From an uncultured Aquimarina sp. (GTDB lineage Bacteria; Bacteroidota; Bacteroidia; Flavobacteriales; Flavobacteriaceae): a DNA stretch of 56,166 nucleotides. The translations under genes were made by a program, and so were the position numbers. Numbering within the stretch: the stretch's first letter is position 1; every line of letters begins with the position of its first letter. The stretch is from the NCBI GenBank assembly GCA_937951135.1, contig CALFCI010000075.1, positions 1 to 56,166 on the forward strand, written 5' to 3'. The notes under the pieces were generated by a model, which did not search any database, was not told the DNA's origin, and worked only from the letters and a program-made list of their open reading frames with translations. Positions 37,608 to 46,782 of the stretch are shown in pieces.

Positions 37608-38549
37608 TTATGATGTTTTTAAAGGATTTATAATTTGCACATTTTGAAAAGCAATAGCACCTTTAATAATACCTGAGATAGACTCATGTAACGCTTCAAT
37701 GATTTGAGATTTCAATTCACTTTTATTAAAAATAAGGCTTACTTCTCTAGCAGGAGAGGGTTCTTCAAAAAAGCGTAAGTTTCTTTTTTCTTCGTCTTTA
37801 ATATCTAGTGTATTTAGGTAGGGCAGTAGTGTCATGCCTAAACCTTCATTCGCTAATTTGATAAGCGTTTCAAAACTTCCACTGGCCAATTGAAAATGAT
37901 CCTCATCATAACTTCTTTGCGTTTTACAAAGGTTGATGATTCCATCTCTAAAACAATGTCCATCTTCTAATAACAGTAAATTATCAATATCTAAATCAGC
38001 AACTTCTATTTTTTTCTTACTTCGTAATTTATGATCTGTTGAAATATAGCCAACAAAAGGTTCGTAATACAATACTCGTTCTTTAATTTTAGGATGTTCT
38101 AAAGGAGTAGCAGCAATAGCAGCGTCTAAATGACCATCGAGTAAATTTTCAATAATAGCTTCGGTAGTTAATTCTTGTATTTTGAGCTTTACTTTTGGAT
38201 TTTTTTTGATAAAATGTTTTAAAAACATGGGAAGCAGCGTAGGCATTACTGTAGGGATAATACCGAGTTTAAATTCACCTCCAATAAACCCTTTCTGCTG
38301 ATCAATAATATCATGAATGCGTTCACTTTCATTCACAATATTTTTGGCTTGTTGTACTAATTTCACTCCTATTTCTGTAAGTTCAATAGGTTTTTTAGTA
38401 CGATCAAAAATTTGAATATTCAATTCATCTTCTAATTTTTGAATTTGCATGCTTAATGTGGGTTGCGTGACAAAAGTCTTTTCTGCTGCTTTTGTGAAAT
38501 TCTTATATTCGGCAACGGCTAAGACATATCGAAATTGCGTAATGGTCAT
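37608..38549 (-). CDS. oxyR: OxyR-type LysR family transcriptional regulator
   Basis: This LysR-family protein starts MTITQFRYVLAVAEYKNFTKAAEKTF, with an N-terminal winged helix (TQPTLSMQIQKLEDEL as recognition helix) and a substrate-binding domain from ~residue 90. The segment EDGHCFRDGIINLC carries two cysteines nine residues apart, the spacing and context of the peroxide-sensing pair of E. coli OxyR (Cys199/Cys208). It is thus expected to form a disulfide on H2O2 exposure and activate catalase and peroxidase genes. I place the start at the ATG at 38549. The upstream in-frame TTG at 38570 overlaps the TATCTTTG promoter and cannot be the start. Length is 313 residues. Confidence 0.9.
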   Translation of the reverse strand: MTITQFRYVLAVAEYKNFTKAAEKTFVTQPTLSMQIQKLEDELNIQIFDRTKKPIELTEIGVKLVQQAKNIVNESERIHDIIDQQKGFIGGEFKLGIIPTVMPTLLPMFLKHFIKKNPKVKLKIQELTTEAIIENLLDGHLDAAIAATPLEHPKIKERVLYYEPFVGYISTDHKLRSKKKIEVADLDIDNLLLLEDGHCFRDGIINLCKTQRSYDEDHFQLASGSFETLIKLANEGLGMTLLPYLNTLDIKDEEKRNLRFFEEPSPAREVSLIFNKSELKSQIIEALHESISGIIKGAIAFQNVQIINPLKTS

Positions 38550-38567
38550 AAATTTTGTTTTACCAAA

Positions 38568-38575
38568 CAAAGATA
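38568..38575 (-). promoter_or_regulatory. Promoter of oxyR
   Basis: On the minus strand the bases read TATCTTTG, an exact TAnnTTTG, 18 nt upstream of the ATG at 38549. It decides between the two possible starts. Confidence 0.65.
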
Positions 38576-38834
38576 TAAAAGCTATTGTTTTAATTTATGG
38601 TAAAATGAAAATAAATTTATTTTGACTATTGATTTTGGATGAGGTAAGTGTAATGCGATTGGTAATCTTACTTTGTTTGGAGTTGTAATATCAAAAGAAG
38701 TTCAAAATGAGCTTTTTAATTCGTGTACTCAACTACGTTGAATATTCCTTTTTTGTTCTTATTTTAGAGAAACAAAAAAGGATTCAAATTCATTAAACTC
38801 ATTTTAAAATTCTTTAGGTGCTTAGTGAGATTCT

Positions 38835-40232
38835 TTATTTTAGAGTACCCACCATATCTTCGGGACGAACCCATTCTTCAAATTCTGCGTCACTTACATA
38901 TCCCAGTGCAACAGCTTCTTGTCTTAAGGTTGTTCCGTTTTGATGTGCTGTATTAGCGATTTCAGCAGCTTTGTAATATCCTATTTTGGTATTCAAAGCC
39001 GTAACTAACATTAAAGAACTATTTAATAATTCTTCAATTCTTTGGTGATTAGGTTTAATACCTTGTGCACAGTGTGTATCAAAAGATACACAAGAGTCTC
39101 CTATTAATTGTGCACTTTGCAATAAGTTTGAAGCCATCACAGGCTTGAATACGTTAAGTTGGAAATGTCCTTGCATTCCGCCAACATTAATAGCAACATC
39201 ATTACCCAATACTTGTGCACATACCATAGTTAACGCTTCGCATTGCGTAGGATTTACTTTCCCAGGCATGATTGAACTTCCCGGTTCATTAGCAGGAATG
39301 ATGAGTTCGCCAATACCACTTCTAGGTCCAGAAGCAAGCATACGAATATCATTTCCAATTTTATTTAAAGAAACTGCAAGTACCTTTAATGCACCATGTG
39401 TTTCTACAAAAGCATCATGGGCTGCTAGTGCTTCAAATTTATTTTCAGCAGTAATAAAAGGAAGACTTGTAAACTGCGCTATAAATTCAGAGACACGTTT
39501 TGCGTACCCTTTTGGAGCGTTCAAACCAGTACCCACTGCGGTACCTCCTAGTGCAAGTTCTGCAAGATGTGGTAAGGTGTTTTCTAAGGCTTTTAGACCA
39601 TGATCTAATTGAGATACGAATCCAGATAACTCTTGTCCAATAGTAAGCGGTGTAGCATCCATAAAATGCGTCCGTCCAATTTTAACTACATCTTTGAATT
39701 CTTCAGATTTACGTTTTAAGGTCTCTCTTAATTGTAAGACTCCAGGTATGGTTACCGTAACAATCTTTTGATATGCTGCAATATGCATTCCTGTAGGGAA
39801 TGTATCGTTAGATGACTGAGATTTATTAACATCATCATTGGGCTGAATTGTTTTTTCACCTGTTCCAATAGTATGTCCTGCAATTTGGTGTGCACGATTC
39901 GCAATCACTTCGTTCACATTCATATTACTTTGTGTGCCAGATCCCGTTTGCCAAATGACTAAAGGGAATTGATCGTCGTGTTTTCCTTCTAGAATTTCAT
40001 CACAAACCTGACCAATTAAATCTCTTTTTTCAATAGGTAGCGCACCCAGTTCACAATTGGTATATGCAGCAGCCTTTTTTAGATATGCAAAACCATATAC
40101 AATTTCTAAAGGCATAGAAGCAGGTGCCCCAATTTTAAAATTATTTCTGGAACGTTCTGTTTGTGCTCCCCATAGTTTATCCGCAGGAACTTTCACTTCT
40201 CCCATGGTATCCTTTTCTATTCTATATTCCAT
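38835..40232 (-). CDS. fumC: Fumarate hydratase class II
   Basis: The 465-residue protein has the whole class II fumarase signature set: [71 protein letters not shown], and the flexible catalytic loop [15 protein letters not shown]. It catalyses fumarate to L-malate in the TCA cycle and needs no iron-sulfur cluster. Residues follow E. coli FumC closely in order and length. It is a single gene with its own promoter. Confidence 0.97.
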   Translation of the reverse strand: MEYRIEKDTMGEVKVPADKLWGAQTERSRNNFKIGAPASMPLEIVYGFAYLKKAAAYTNCELGALPIEKRDLIGQVCDEILEGKHDDQFPLVIWQTGSGTQSNMNVNEVIANRAHQIAGHTIGTGEKTIQPNDDVNKSQSSNDTFPTGMHIAAYQKIVTVTIPGVLQLRETLKRKSEEFKDVVKIGRTHFMDATPLTIGQELSGFVSQLDHGLKALENTLPHLAELALGGTAVGTGLNAPKGYAKRVSEFIAQFTSLPFITAENKFEALAAHDAFVETHGALKVLAVSLNKIGNDIRMLASGPRSGIGELIIPANEPGSSIMPGKVNPTQCEALTMVCAQVLGNDVAINVGGMQGHFQLNVFKPVMASNLLQSAQLIGDSCVSFDTHCAQGIKPNHQRIEELLNSSLMLVTALNTKIGYYKAAEIANTAHQNGTTLRQEAVALGYVSDAEFEEWVRPEDMVGTLK

Positions 40233-40261
40233 ACTTATATATAATTTGTGTTATTGGAATG

Positions 40262-40269
40262 CAAATTTA
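40262..40269 (-). promoter_or_regulatory. Promoter -7 element of fumC
   Basis: On the minus strand the bases read TAAATTTG, an exact TAnnTTTG, 29 nt upstream of the fumC ATG. Confidence 0.6.
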
Positions 40270-40383
40270 TGAATTTGCGGTGCTAATTTTAAAGAACAAT
40301 TCGCTTTTCTTGTGTAGGGCTTGCATTATTCTGGTATTGAAAAATAAAAGTACGTTCTAGTATGAAAACAATAGAAGAGTTGC

Positions 40384-40391
40384 TATATTTG
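40384..40391 (+). promoter_or_regulatory. Promoter -7 element of small membrane protein gene
   Basis: TATATTTG matches TAnnTTTG, 27 nt upstream of the ATG at 40419. It lies inside a longer possible frame starting at 40362, and so favours the shorter product. Confidence 0.5.
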
Positions 40392-40418
40392 TCAAAATAT
40401 TATAAATTTTTTATTTTT

Positions 40419-40598
40419 ATGTTTGAGTTTGATCAATATCTTGGTTTTTTAGCGTTTTTAACAATCCTTACGATAGGGTTTTGGCTACTGATATTTTTAT
40501 TAACATTTGTGATCCCGTATTGGTTATTAGGATCTACTATTGAAAATATCAAATTAAAATTAGAAGAAAAGAAAAAGAAAAATAAAAGTAGTCACTAA
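40419..40598 (+). CDS. Small membrane protein (59 aa)
   Basis: From the ATG at 40419 the product begins MFEFDQYLGFLAFLTILTIG. It has one long or two short hydrophobic segments up to about residue 37 (WLLIFLLTFVIPYWLLG) and a highly charged tail ending KKKKNKSSH. An in-frame upstream ATG at 40362 would add 19 residues, but a TATATTTG promoter element lies between the two. A hairpin terminator follows. It is a plausible inner-membrane microprotein; function unknown. Confidence 0.55.
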   Translation: MFEFDQYLGFLAFLTILTIGFWLLIFLLTFVIPYWLLGSTIENIKLKLEEKKKKNKSSH

Positions 40599-40623
40599 AC
40601 GATTACTTTTCTGTATCACATAT

Positions 40624-40656
40624 AAAAAGAGAAGCATTTATGCTTCTCTTTTTTTT
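40624..40656. terminator. Bidirectional terminator hairpin
   Basis: AAAAAGAGAAGCAT pairs with ATGCTTCTCTTTTT, with A and T runs on either side. It can stop transcription from the + strand small gene and from the minus-strand gene ending at 40659. Confidence 0.88.
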
Positions 40657-40658
40657 GG

Positions 40659-40898
40659 TTATTTTAAGTTCGAAAAAGAAGTCAAATGCTTTAGTACATT
40701 ATGTAGAGATATGATCCATTCATCTTTAATTGGGACATCGTATTTTAAGAATTTTTGAACTAGACCTTTGGGTGCCTTAATTTCTCTTTCTAAGCCCGAC
40801 ATATTGATAAATTGGGCATTGTTGACTAACCATTTCTCCACACGTTTTCGATAGCCTTTAATGCGTTTTTGCTCTTTTATTTCTTGTGATGTTAACAT
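40659..40898 (-). CDS. Small hypothetical protein with possible HTH (79 aa)
   Basis: The 79-residue product begins MLTSQEIKEQKRIKGYRKRVE. Residues ~30-65 (FINMSGLEREIKAPKGLVQKFLKYDVPIKDEWIISLHNVLK) resemble a short helix-turn-helix in which a recognition helix follows APKG. The charge is basic. It lies 23 bp downstream of the YbaB gene on the same strand and may share its transcript. Function unknown; DNA binding is inferred from shape only. Confidence 0.55.
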   Translation of the reverse strand: MLTSQEIKEQKRIKGYRKRVEKWLVNNAQFINMSGLEREIKAPKGLVQKFLKYDVPIKDEWIISLHNVLKHLTSFSNLK

Positions 40899-40921
40899 AG
40901 GTTTTGGTTTTTAAGATAATT

Positions 40922-41245
40922 TTATTTAAAAAGATCCATTCCAGGGATATTAGGCATTCCTTCACTAGCCACAGCAGCCAATTCTGCTTCATTGATTTCA
41001 CCAGCTTTTGTAAGCGCTTTATTTACAGTAAGAATAAGATAATCTTCTAACTGCTCATTATCCTGTAGTAATTGATCATTAATAGTAATTTTTGTCACTT
41101 TTTTATTCGCAGTAACAGTGACTTCTAATAATTGATCACTACTCTTTTCTGTGATCAACACTGTGTCTAACCGCTTTTTGGTTTCCTCTATTTTTTGTTG
41201 GGTTTCTTTGAGTTTCCCCATCATTCCCATCATATCTCCAAACAT
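40922..41245 (-). CDS. YbaB/EbfC family nucleoid-associated protein
   Basis: From the ATG at 41245 the product begins [26 protein letters not shown], the typical YbaB start. It continues with [20 protein letters not shown] and a C-terminal helix, giving about 107 residues. YbaB proteins are small dimers that bind DNA without strong sequence preference. An in-frame TTG-type start 30 bp upstream is less likely, because family members begin at MFGD. Divergent from the S9 peptidase gene. Confidence 0.9.
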   Translation of the reverse strand: MFGDMMGMMGKLKETQQKIEETKKRLDTVLITEKSSDQLLEVTVTANKKVTKITINDQLLQDNEQLEDYLILTVNKALTKAGEINEAELAAVASEGMPNIPGMDLFK

Positions 41246-41313
41246 ATTTCTTTTTAGTATTAAAATTAATAACAAAATTACTACTTTGCTTGTTAATAAA
41301 CTAAGAGAATATT

Positions 41314-43449
41314 ATGAAAACCTCAGTACTTATATTCTTCATAACCGCTATTTTTGCGACTTCATGTAATACCAATATAATGTCGATATCAAATATTGAA
41401 ACAATACTTCCTAAAGCTAAAATACAACCTTCTGATTTAGAGATACATAAGGATGTTCGTGTAGATAACTATTTTTGGTTAAATGATCGTGAAGATCCCG
41501 AAGTGATCGCTTATCTAAAGGCAGAGAATGCTTATAATGATCGTATGACGAGTCATACTAAAGCATTTCAACAGACTTTATTCGAAGAAATGAAAGCTCG
41601 TATTAAGGAAGATGATGCGTCTGTACCCTATAAGCATAATAACTATTGGTATAGTACTCGATATGAAAAAGGAAAAGATTATCCTATCTATACGAGACGA
41701 AAAGAAACGTTAACAGCAGCAGAGGAGATTTTGTTTGATTGTAATATTGAAGCAGAAGGGCATTCGTATTTTAAAATGTCAGGGCTTAATGTTAGTCCGG
41801 ATAATACACATATTGCTTTTGGTACGGATACGGTAAGTCGCAGAATATATTCTATTAAAATCAAAAATTTAGTGACTGGAGAGTGCTATCCAGAAACTAT
41901 TGAAAATACGACAGGGAGGAGTACATGGGCAGCAGATGGAAAAACATTGTTTTATACTAAAAAGGACGAAGAGACCTTACGTTCTTATAAGATATATAGA
42001 CATGTATTAGGAACTTCTGTTAACGATGATGTAGAAGTATATCATGAAGAAGATGATACGTTTAACACTTTTGTGTATAAAACGAAATCTAAGGAATACA
42101 TTGTAATAGGATCAAGTAGTACATTAACTACAGAGTATCGATTTTTGGATGCTAGAGATCCTACAGGGTCATTTACCGTCTTTCAGCCTAGAATACGCGG
42201 TTTAGAATACGGAATAGCGCATTATCAAGATCATTTTTACGTGCTAACTAATGCTGATAATGCAACCAATTTTAAGTTGATGAAAGTGGGAACGGTTGCA
42301 ACAACAAAAGAGCATTGGAAAGATTTGATTCCACATAGAGCAGATGTGCTTTTAGAGGATGTTGAAATTTTTAAAGAGTATTTGGTTGTAAGTGAGCGTA
42401 GTAATGGTTTGAATCGCATTCAAATTCAAAAATGGGATGGGGCAATCTCATATTATTTGCCTTTTGATAATGAAACATATACCGCTTATGTAGGGACGAA
42501 TCCAGATTTTGATACTAAAATACTTCGATATGGATATAATTCTTTAACGACACCTAATTCTGTCATCGATTTTGATATGGAAACCCAAGAGAAAGAGGTG
42601 AAAAAAGAACAAGAGGTATTAGGGGGATCATTTGATAAAGAAAATTATACTTCTGAACGGGTATGGGCTACGGCTCAAGATGGTACCAAAATACCAATGT
42701 CTTTAGTGTATAAAAAAGGAATACAGAAAAATGGAGAAAATCCAGTATTACAATATGGATATGGTTCGTATGGTTCAACTATAGATCCTTATTTTTCAAG
42801 TGTGCGGTTAAGTCTATTGGATCGTGGGTTTATATATGTGATTGCACATATACGGGGTAGTGAATACTTGGGGAGAACATGGTATGATGAAGGAAAATTA
42901 TTACAAAAGAAAAATACATTCACCGATTTTATAGATTGTTCTACCTTTTTAATCGAAGCAGGATATACTTCACCTAAGCATTTATATGCTATGGGAGGTT
43001 CTGCAGGAGGATTGTTAATGGGGGCTATTGTAAATATGAATCCAGAATTGTATAATGGAGTAGTGTCTGTGGTTCCTTTTGTAGATGTGGTTACTACAAT
43101 GTTAGATGACAGTATTCCATTGACTACCGGCGAGTATGATGAGTGGGGAAACCCTAATGAGAAAGAATATTACGATTATATGAAATCATATTCTCCTTAT
43201 GATAATGTAATACCACAGAATTATCCTAATATGTTGGTAACAACGGGGTTACATGATTCTCAGGTGCAATATTGGGAGCCTGCAAAATGGGTTGCTAAAT
43301 TAAGAGCGTATAAAAAAGATACAAATATTTTGTTGTTACATACGAATATGGAAGCGGGACATGGCGGAGCTTCAGGAAGGTTTGAAGCGTTGAAAGAAGT
43401 AGCTGAAGAATATGCTTTTTTATTAGATTTGGAAAAGATAAATAATTAA
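41314..43449 (+). CDS. S9 family prolyl oligopeptidase / oligopeptidase B, lipoprotein
   Basis: The 711-residue protein has a lipoprotein signal (FATSCNTN, Cys about residue 18). Residues ~30-430 form the seven-bladed propeller of the S9A group (YFWLNDREDPEVIAYLKAENAYND at the start). Residues ~440-711 are the alpha/beta-hydrolase with catalytic Ser in MGGSAGGLLMG (about residue 564), Asp in TGLHDSQVQYWEP, and His in MEAGHGGASGRF. This matches oligopeptidase B, which cleaves short peptides after basic residues. The lipid anchor places it in the periplasm or at the outer membrane, unlike the cytosolic enzyme of enterobacteria. Monocistronic. Confidence 0.93.
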   Translation: MKTSVLIFFITAIFATSCNTNIMSISNIETILPKAKIQPSDLEIHKDVRVDNYFWLNDREDPEVIAYLKAENAYNDRMTSHTKAFQQTLFEEMKARIKEDDASVPYKHNNYWYSTRYEKGKDYPIYTRRKETLTAAEEILFDCNIEAEGHSYFKMSGLNVSPDNTHIAFGTDTVSRRIYSIKIKNLVTGECYPETIENTTGRSTWAADGKTLFYTKKDEETLRSYKIYRHVLGTSVNDDVEVYHEEDDTFNTFVYKTKSKEYIVIGSSSTLTTEYRFLDARDPTGSFTVFQPRIRGLEYGIAHYQDHFYVLTNADNATNFKLMKVGTVATTKEHWKDLIPHRADVLLEDVEIFKEYLVVSERSNGLNRIQIQKWDGAISYYLPFDNETYTAYVGTNPDFDTKILRYGYNSLTTPNSVIDFDMETQEKEVKKEQEVLGGSFDKENYTSERVWATAQDGTKIPMSLVYKKGIQKNGENPVLQYGYGSYGSTIDPYFSSVRLSLLDRGFIYVIAHIRGSEYLGRTWYDEGKLLQKKNTFTDFIDCSTFLIEAGYTSPKHLYAMGGSAGGLLMGAIVNMNPELYNGVVSVVPFVDVVTTMLDDSIPLTTGEYDEWGNPNEKEYYDYMKSYSPYDNVIPQNYPNMLVTTGLHDSQVQYWEPAKWVAKLRAYKKDTNILLLHTNMEAGHGGASGRFEALKEVAEEYAFLLDLEKINN

Positions 43450-43537
43450 ATTGCAAAAATAAACGTAACTTCGTAGCGTTTTTGTTACAGATTGTAGAAT
43501 GGATATGTAATTCTCTTTCGTGTAAAAACACAACCTT

Positions 43538-44578
43538 ATGAGAGAAGATATACAGGCTTACAATAATGTTTTAGAACTTATAGGCGATACTCCATTAGTA
43601 CGATTAAATGCAATTATGGATGGCTTTCCTGGCAATTATTATGCTAAAATAGAGGCTTTTAATCCAGGACATTCTACTAAGGATAGAATAGCACTTTACA
43701 TTATTGAAGAAGCAGAACGTCGTGGTGTTTTAAAACCAGGAAGTACAATTATAGAAACTACAAGCGGAAATACAGGGTTTAGTATAGCTATGGTAAGTAT
43801 CATTAAAGGATATGAATGTATTTTAGCGGTGACTTCCAAATCTTCAAAAGATAAAATAGCAATGCTTAAAAACATGGGAGCGAAGGTGTATGTGTGTCCA
43901 GCCCATGTGAGTGCAGATGATCCAAGATCGTACTACCAGGTCGCTAAGCGATTACATGAAGAGATCAAAGGTTCAGTATATATTAATCAGTACTTTAATG
44001 AACTTAATATTGATGCACATTACAGTTCTACCGGACCAGAATTATGGAAACAAACTAATGGAAAGATTACACATTTAGTAGCGTGTTGTGGTACTGGAGG
44101 AACAATATCTGGCACTTCACGGTATTTAAAAGAGCAAAATAAGGATGTGTGTGTAATAGGTATTGATGCTTATGGTTCAGTACTTAAAAAATATCATGAA
44201 ACTAAAGAATTTGATTCTAGTGAGATTTACCCATATCGTATTGAAGGCTTAGGTAAGAATTTAATTCCTACAGCTACAGATTTTGATGTGATTGATAAAT
44301 TTGAAAAGGTTACCGATGAAGATAGTGCACATACCGCACGTGAGTTAGTATTAAAAGAAGGGTTGTTTTTAGGGTATACTAGTGGTGCTGCGATTCAAGG
44401 GTTAAAGCAATTGGCACTTCAAGGAGATTTTACGGAGGATAGTAATGTAGTAGTGATTTTACCGGATCATGGTTCGCGATATATGAGTAAAGTATTTAGC
44501 GATGATTGGATGATGGAGCAAGGTTTTATTGATACGAAACATGAAGTAAGTGTCACTAAAATTCAATTTGTTAAGTAA
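43538..44578 (+). CDS. PLP-dependent cysteine synthase-like enzyme (probable cysteate synthase)
   Basis: The 346-residue protein is a fold-type II PLP enzyme. The PLP lysine lies in [12 protein letters not shown] (about residue 48), phosphate-binding GTGG in [16 protein letters not shown], and the substrate loop [12 protein letters not shown]. It is not a canonical CysK: it reads HSTKDR rather than PxxSVKDR. The next gene on the strand is a serine-palmitoyltransferase-like enzyme closely resembling the capnine synthases of gliding flavobacteria. Together they suggest that this enzyme makes L-cysteate from phosphoserine or a similar donor and sulfite. Cysteine or cystathionine synthesis remains possible. 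Confidence 0.78.
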   Translation: MREDIQAYNNVLELIGDTPLVRLNAIMDGFPGNYYAKIEAFNPGHSTKDRIALYIIEEAERRGVLKPGSTIIETTSGNTGFSIAMVSIIKGYECILAVTSKSSKDKIAMLKNMGAKVYVCPAHVSADDPRSYYQVAKRLHEEIKGSVYINQYFNELNIDAHYSSTGPELWKQTNGKITHLVACCGTGGTISGTSRYLKEQNKDVCVIGIDAYGSVLKKYHETKEFDSSEIYPYRIEGLGKNLIPTATDFDVIDKFEKVTDEDSAHTARELVLKEGLFLGYTSGAAIQGLKQLALQGDFTEDSNVVVILPDHGSRYMSKVFSDDWMMEQGFIDTKHEVSVTKIQFVK

Positions 44579-45045
44579 TTCCACCCTTATAGAATACAAT
44601 ATTTTGAAGAGGTGATCTAAAAAGATACCTCAATACATTTTTCCAAAACTTTGGAAAACAAAAAGAATTTTCATTGATCAGAAATTTTCTTTTGCTATAG
44701 TTCTAATTAACGTACTATTTTCTTTAGTATACTGTTAAAAGTCAATAGCGTCCTAAATAGTTCAAATGACTTCTTAGTTTTCCTTATAAGCATATTTCGG
44801 TATGAGGGCTTGTTTTTTAGCACTTGAGTATGAACCTCTGTTTTTGAACTGAAAAACAGTAATTTGAAAAGGCAAAATAATGAAATTCAAGGAACTTAAT
44901 TCAGTTTTGGCTCTTGTAACGAAGCGTCCCGAACCATCCTTTAGGTTTGTTCTATTAAAAATAGAGTGATTATGATGTTATTGTTTAAGAGCTAATGTCT
45001 GTAACTAAACAGCGCATAAGATTATGCAATCCCATCATTTTTTTT
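44579..45045. other. Intergenic region with hairpin and family B fragment
   Basis: A hairpin TTTTCCAAA / TTTGGAAAA (44639-44658) follows the cysteine synthase-like gene but has no T run. At 44909-44930, GGCTCTTGTAACGAAGCGTC matches the TTCTTGTAGCGAAGCGGTC core of family B repeats, so this is a decayed fragment. Nothing else recognisable is present. Confidence 0.45.
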
Positions 45046-45053
45046 TATTTTTG
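45046..45053 (+). promoter_or_regulatory. Promoter -7 element of the acyltransferase gene
   Basis: TATTTTTG is an exact TAnnTTTG, 28 bp before the ATG at 45082. The gene therefore can be transcribed separately from the upstream PLP enzyme. Confidence 0.55.
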
Positions 45054-45081
45054 CACGGCTTAAAGATAAATAGGAAGATAC

Positions 45082-46341
45082 ATGAGAGATTTATTTGATA
45101 AAATTTATAAGGATAAAGGACCATTAGGAAAATGGGCAGCACAGGCGGAAGGATATTTTGTATTTCCAAAATTAGAAGGACCTTTATCAAATCGAATGAA
45201 ATTTCAGGGGAAAGAAGTAATTACTTGGAGTATCAACGACTATTTAGGATTGGCAAATATGCCAGAAGTTCGCAAGGTAGATGCTGAAGCAGCTGCAGCG
45301 TATGGATCAGCATATCCTATGGGAGCAAGAATGATGAGTGGTCATACAGATCTTCATGAACAATTAGAGGAGGAGTTAGCTGAATTTGTAGAAAAGGAAG
45401 CAGCATACTTACTTAATTTTGGATATCAAGGTATGGTATCTACAATTGATGCTTTGGTAATGAAGAATGATGTTATTGTTTATGATGTCGATGCACATGC
45501 TTGTATTATTGATGGTGTGCGATTACATCAAGGACAGCGATATACGTATAAACATAATGATTTAGAGAGTATAGAGAAGAACCTGAAACGTGCTACTTTA
45601 ATGGCAGAGAAAACAGGAGGAGGAATTCTTTTGATTTCAGAAGGTGTATTTGGAATGCGCGGCGAGCAAGGAAAGTTAAAAGAAATTATAGCATTAAAGG
45701 AACAGTATAATTTTAGATTGTTTGTAGATGATGCTCATGGATTTGGAACTTTAGGAAAAAGAGGAGCTGGAACAGGGGAAGAACAAGGAGTGCAAGATAA
45801 AATCGATGTATATTTTGCGACATTTGCCAAATCGATGGCAAGTACAGGTGCTTTTATTGCAGCAGATCAAGAGATTATAGATTTCTTAAAATACAATTTG
45901 CGTTCTCAAATGTTTGCAAAATCACTACAAATGCAATTAGTTGTGGGAGCGTTAAAACGTTTGGATATGTTAAGAACTATGCCAGAACTCAAAGAAAAAT
46001 TATGGCGTAATGTGCATGCGCTTCAAAATGGATTACGGGATAAAGGCTTTGATTTGGGAACAACCCAAAGTTGTGTAACACCAGTGTATTTAAAAGGGAG
46101 TATTCCGGAGGCTATGGCCTTAGTGAAGGATCTTCGTGAAAGCCATGGTGTATTTTGCTCTATAGTAGTATATCCTGTAATTCCTAAAGGATTAATCTTA
46201 TTGAGATTGATTCCTACGGCATCACATACTCTAGAAGATGTAACAGAGACTGTTACTGCATTTTCTGCTATAAGAGCGCGCCTAGAGAATGGTACTTATA
46301 AACGTATGTCTGCGGTTTTAGCGGAAGCAATGGGCGAGTAG
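45082..46341 (+). CDS. PLP-dependent alpha-oxoamine synthase, probable cysteate acyltransferase
   Basis: The 419-residue protein belongs to the fold-type I family of serine palmitoyltransferase, KBL and AONS. It has the N-terminal EVITWSINDYLGLANMPEV, SGHTDLHEQLEEELAEF, VDDAHGFGTLG, and the PLP lysine in FATFAKSMASTGAF (about residue 249). From memory it is very similar to flavobacterial enzymes that condense cysteate with fatty acyl-CoA or acyl-ACP to form 3-ketocapnine, the first step of sulfonolipids required for gliding (CapA of Flavobacterium johnsoniae). The upstream PLP gene would supply cysteate. A role as serine palmitoyltransferase for sphingolipids is the alternative. Confidence 0.8.
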   Translation: MRDLFDKIYKDKGPLGKWAAQAEGYFVFPKLEGPLSNRMKFQGKEVITWSINDYLGLANMPEVRKVDAEAAAAYGSAYPMGARMMSGHTDLHEQLEEELAEFVEKEAAYLLNFGYQGMVSTIDALVMKNDVIVYDVDAHACIIDGVRLHQGQRYTYKHNDLESIEKNLKRATLMAEKTGGGILLISEGVFGMRGEQGKLKEIIALKEQYNFRLFVDDAHGFGTLGKRGAGTGEEQGVQDKIDVYFATFAKSMASTGAFIAADQEIIDFLKYNLRSQMFAKSLQMQLVVGALKRLDMLRTMPELKEKLWRNVHALQNGLRDKGFDLGTTQSCVTPVYLKGSIPEAMALVKDLRESHGVFCSIVVYPVIPKGLILLRLIPTASHTLEDVTETVTAFSAIRARLENGTYKRMSAVLAEAMGE

Positions 46342-46349
46342 TCATGTAT

Positions 46350-46575
46350 TTACGACTTACGATTGTAGAGTTACGATTTTAGAAGTGGAAAGTAGAAGTA
46401 TACATTTTTAGGAAAAAACCATCAACTGACAACGATCAACCATCAACTAAAATAGAAGTACGATTTACGATTGTAGAAGTCAGAAGCCAGAAGTTAAGAA
46501 GTTAAGAAGTTAAGAAGTTAATTGATTTTGTGGAAAATCAATCAACCGTCAACTGACAACGAACAACCAAATTAG
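46350..46575. repeat. Composite intergenic repeats before the integrase gene
   Basis: Two diverged units of ~110-125 bp each contain ACGATTGTAGA, and later TCAACTGACAACGA(T/A)CAACC (46422-46443 and 46548-46568). Inside the second is an 8-bp tandem array, AAGTTAAG, about 3.9 copies (46491-46521). Such repeats are common between flavobacterial genes. They mark the left border region of the integrative element. A TGTTTACAGG motif lies just after, at 46638-46647. Confidence 0.6.
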
Positions 46576-46782
46576 AAGTACTAATATTTCCAAACAAAAC
46601 ACAAACAATTAGAAATAGACAAAACTAGTGTTTACGCTGTTTACAGGTTTTTTTTGAAATCATAAATCCCTGTTAAGTTTTATATTTATATTGATTTTTT
46701 GTTTATTATTGCGCTGTATTTGTGCCTTTGTTATTACAGGCACTACCCGAAGTACGGGACTAAGATCATAAAAAATCAAGGT

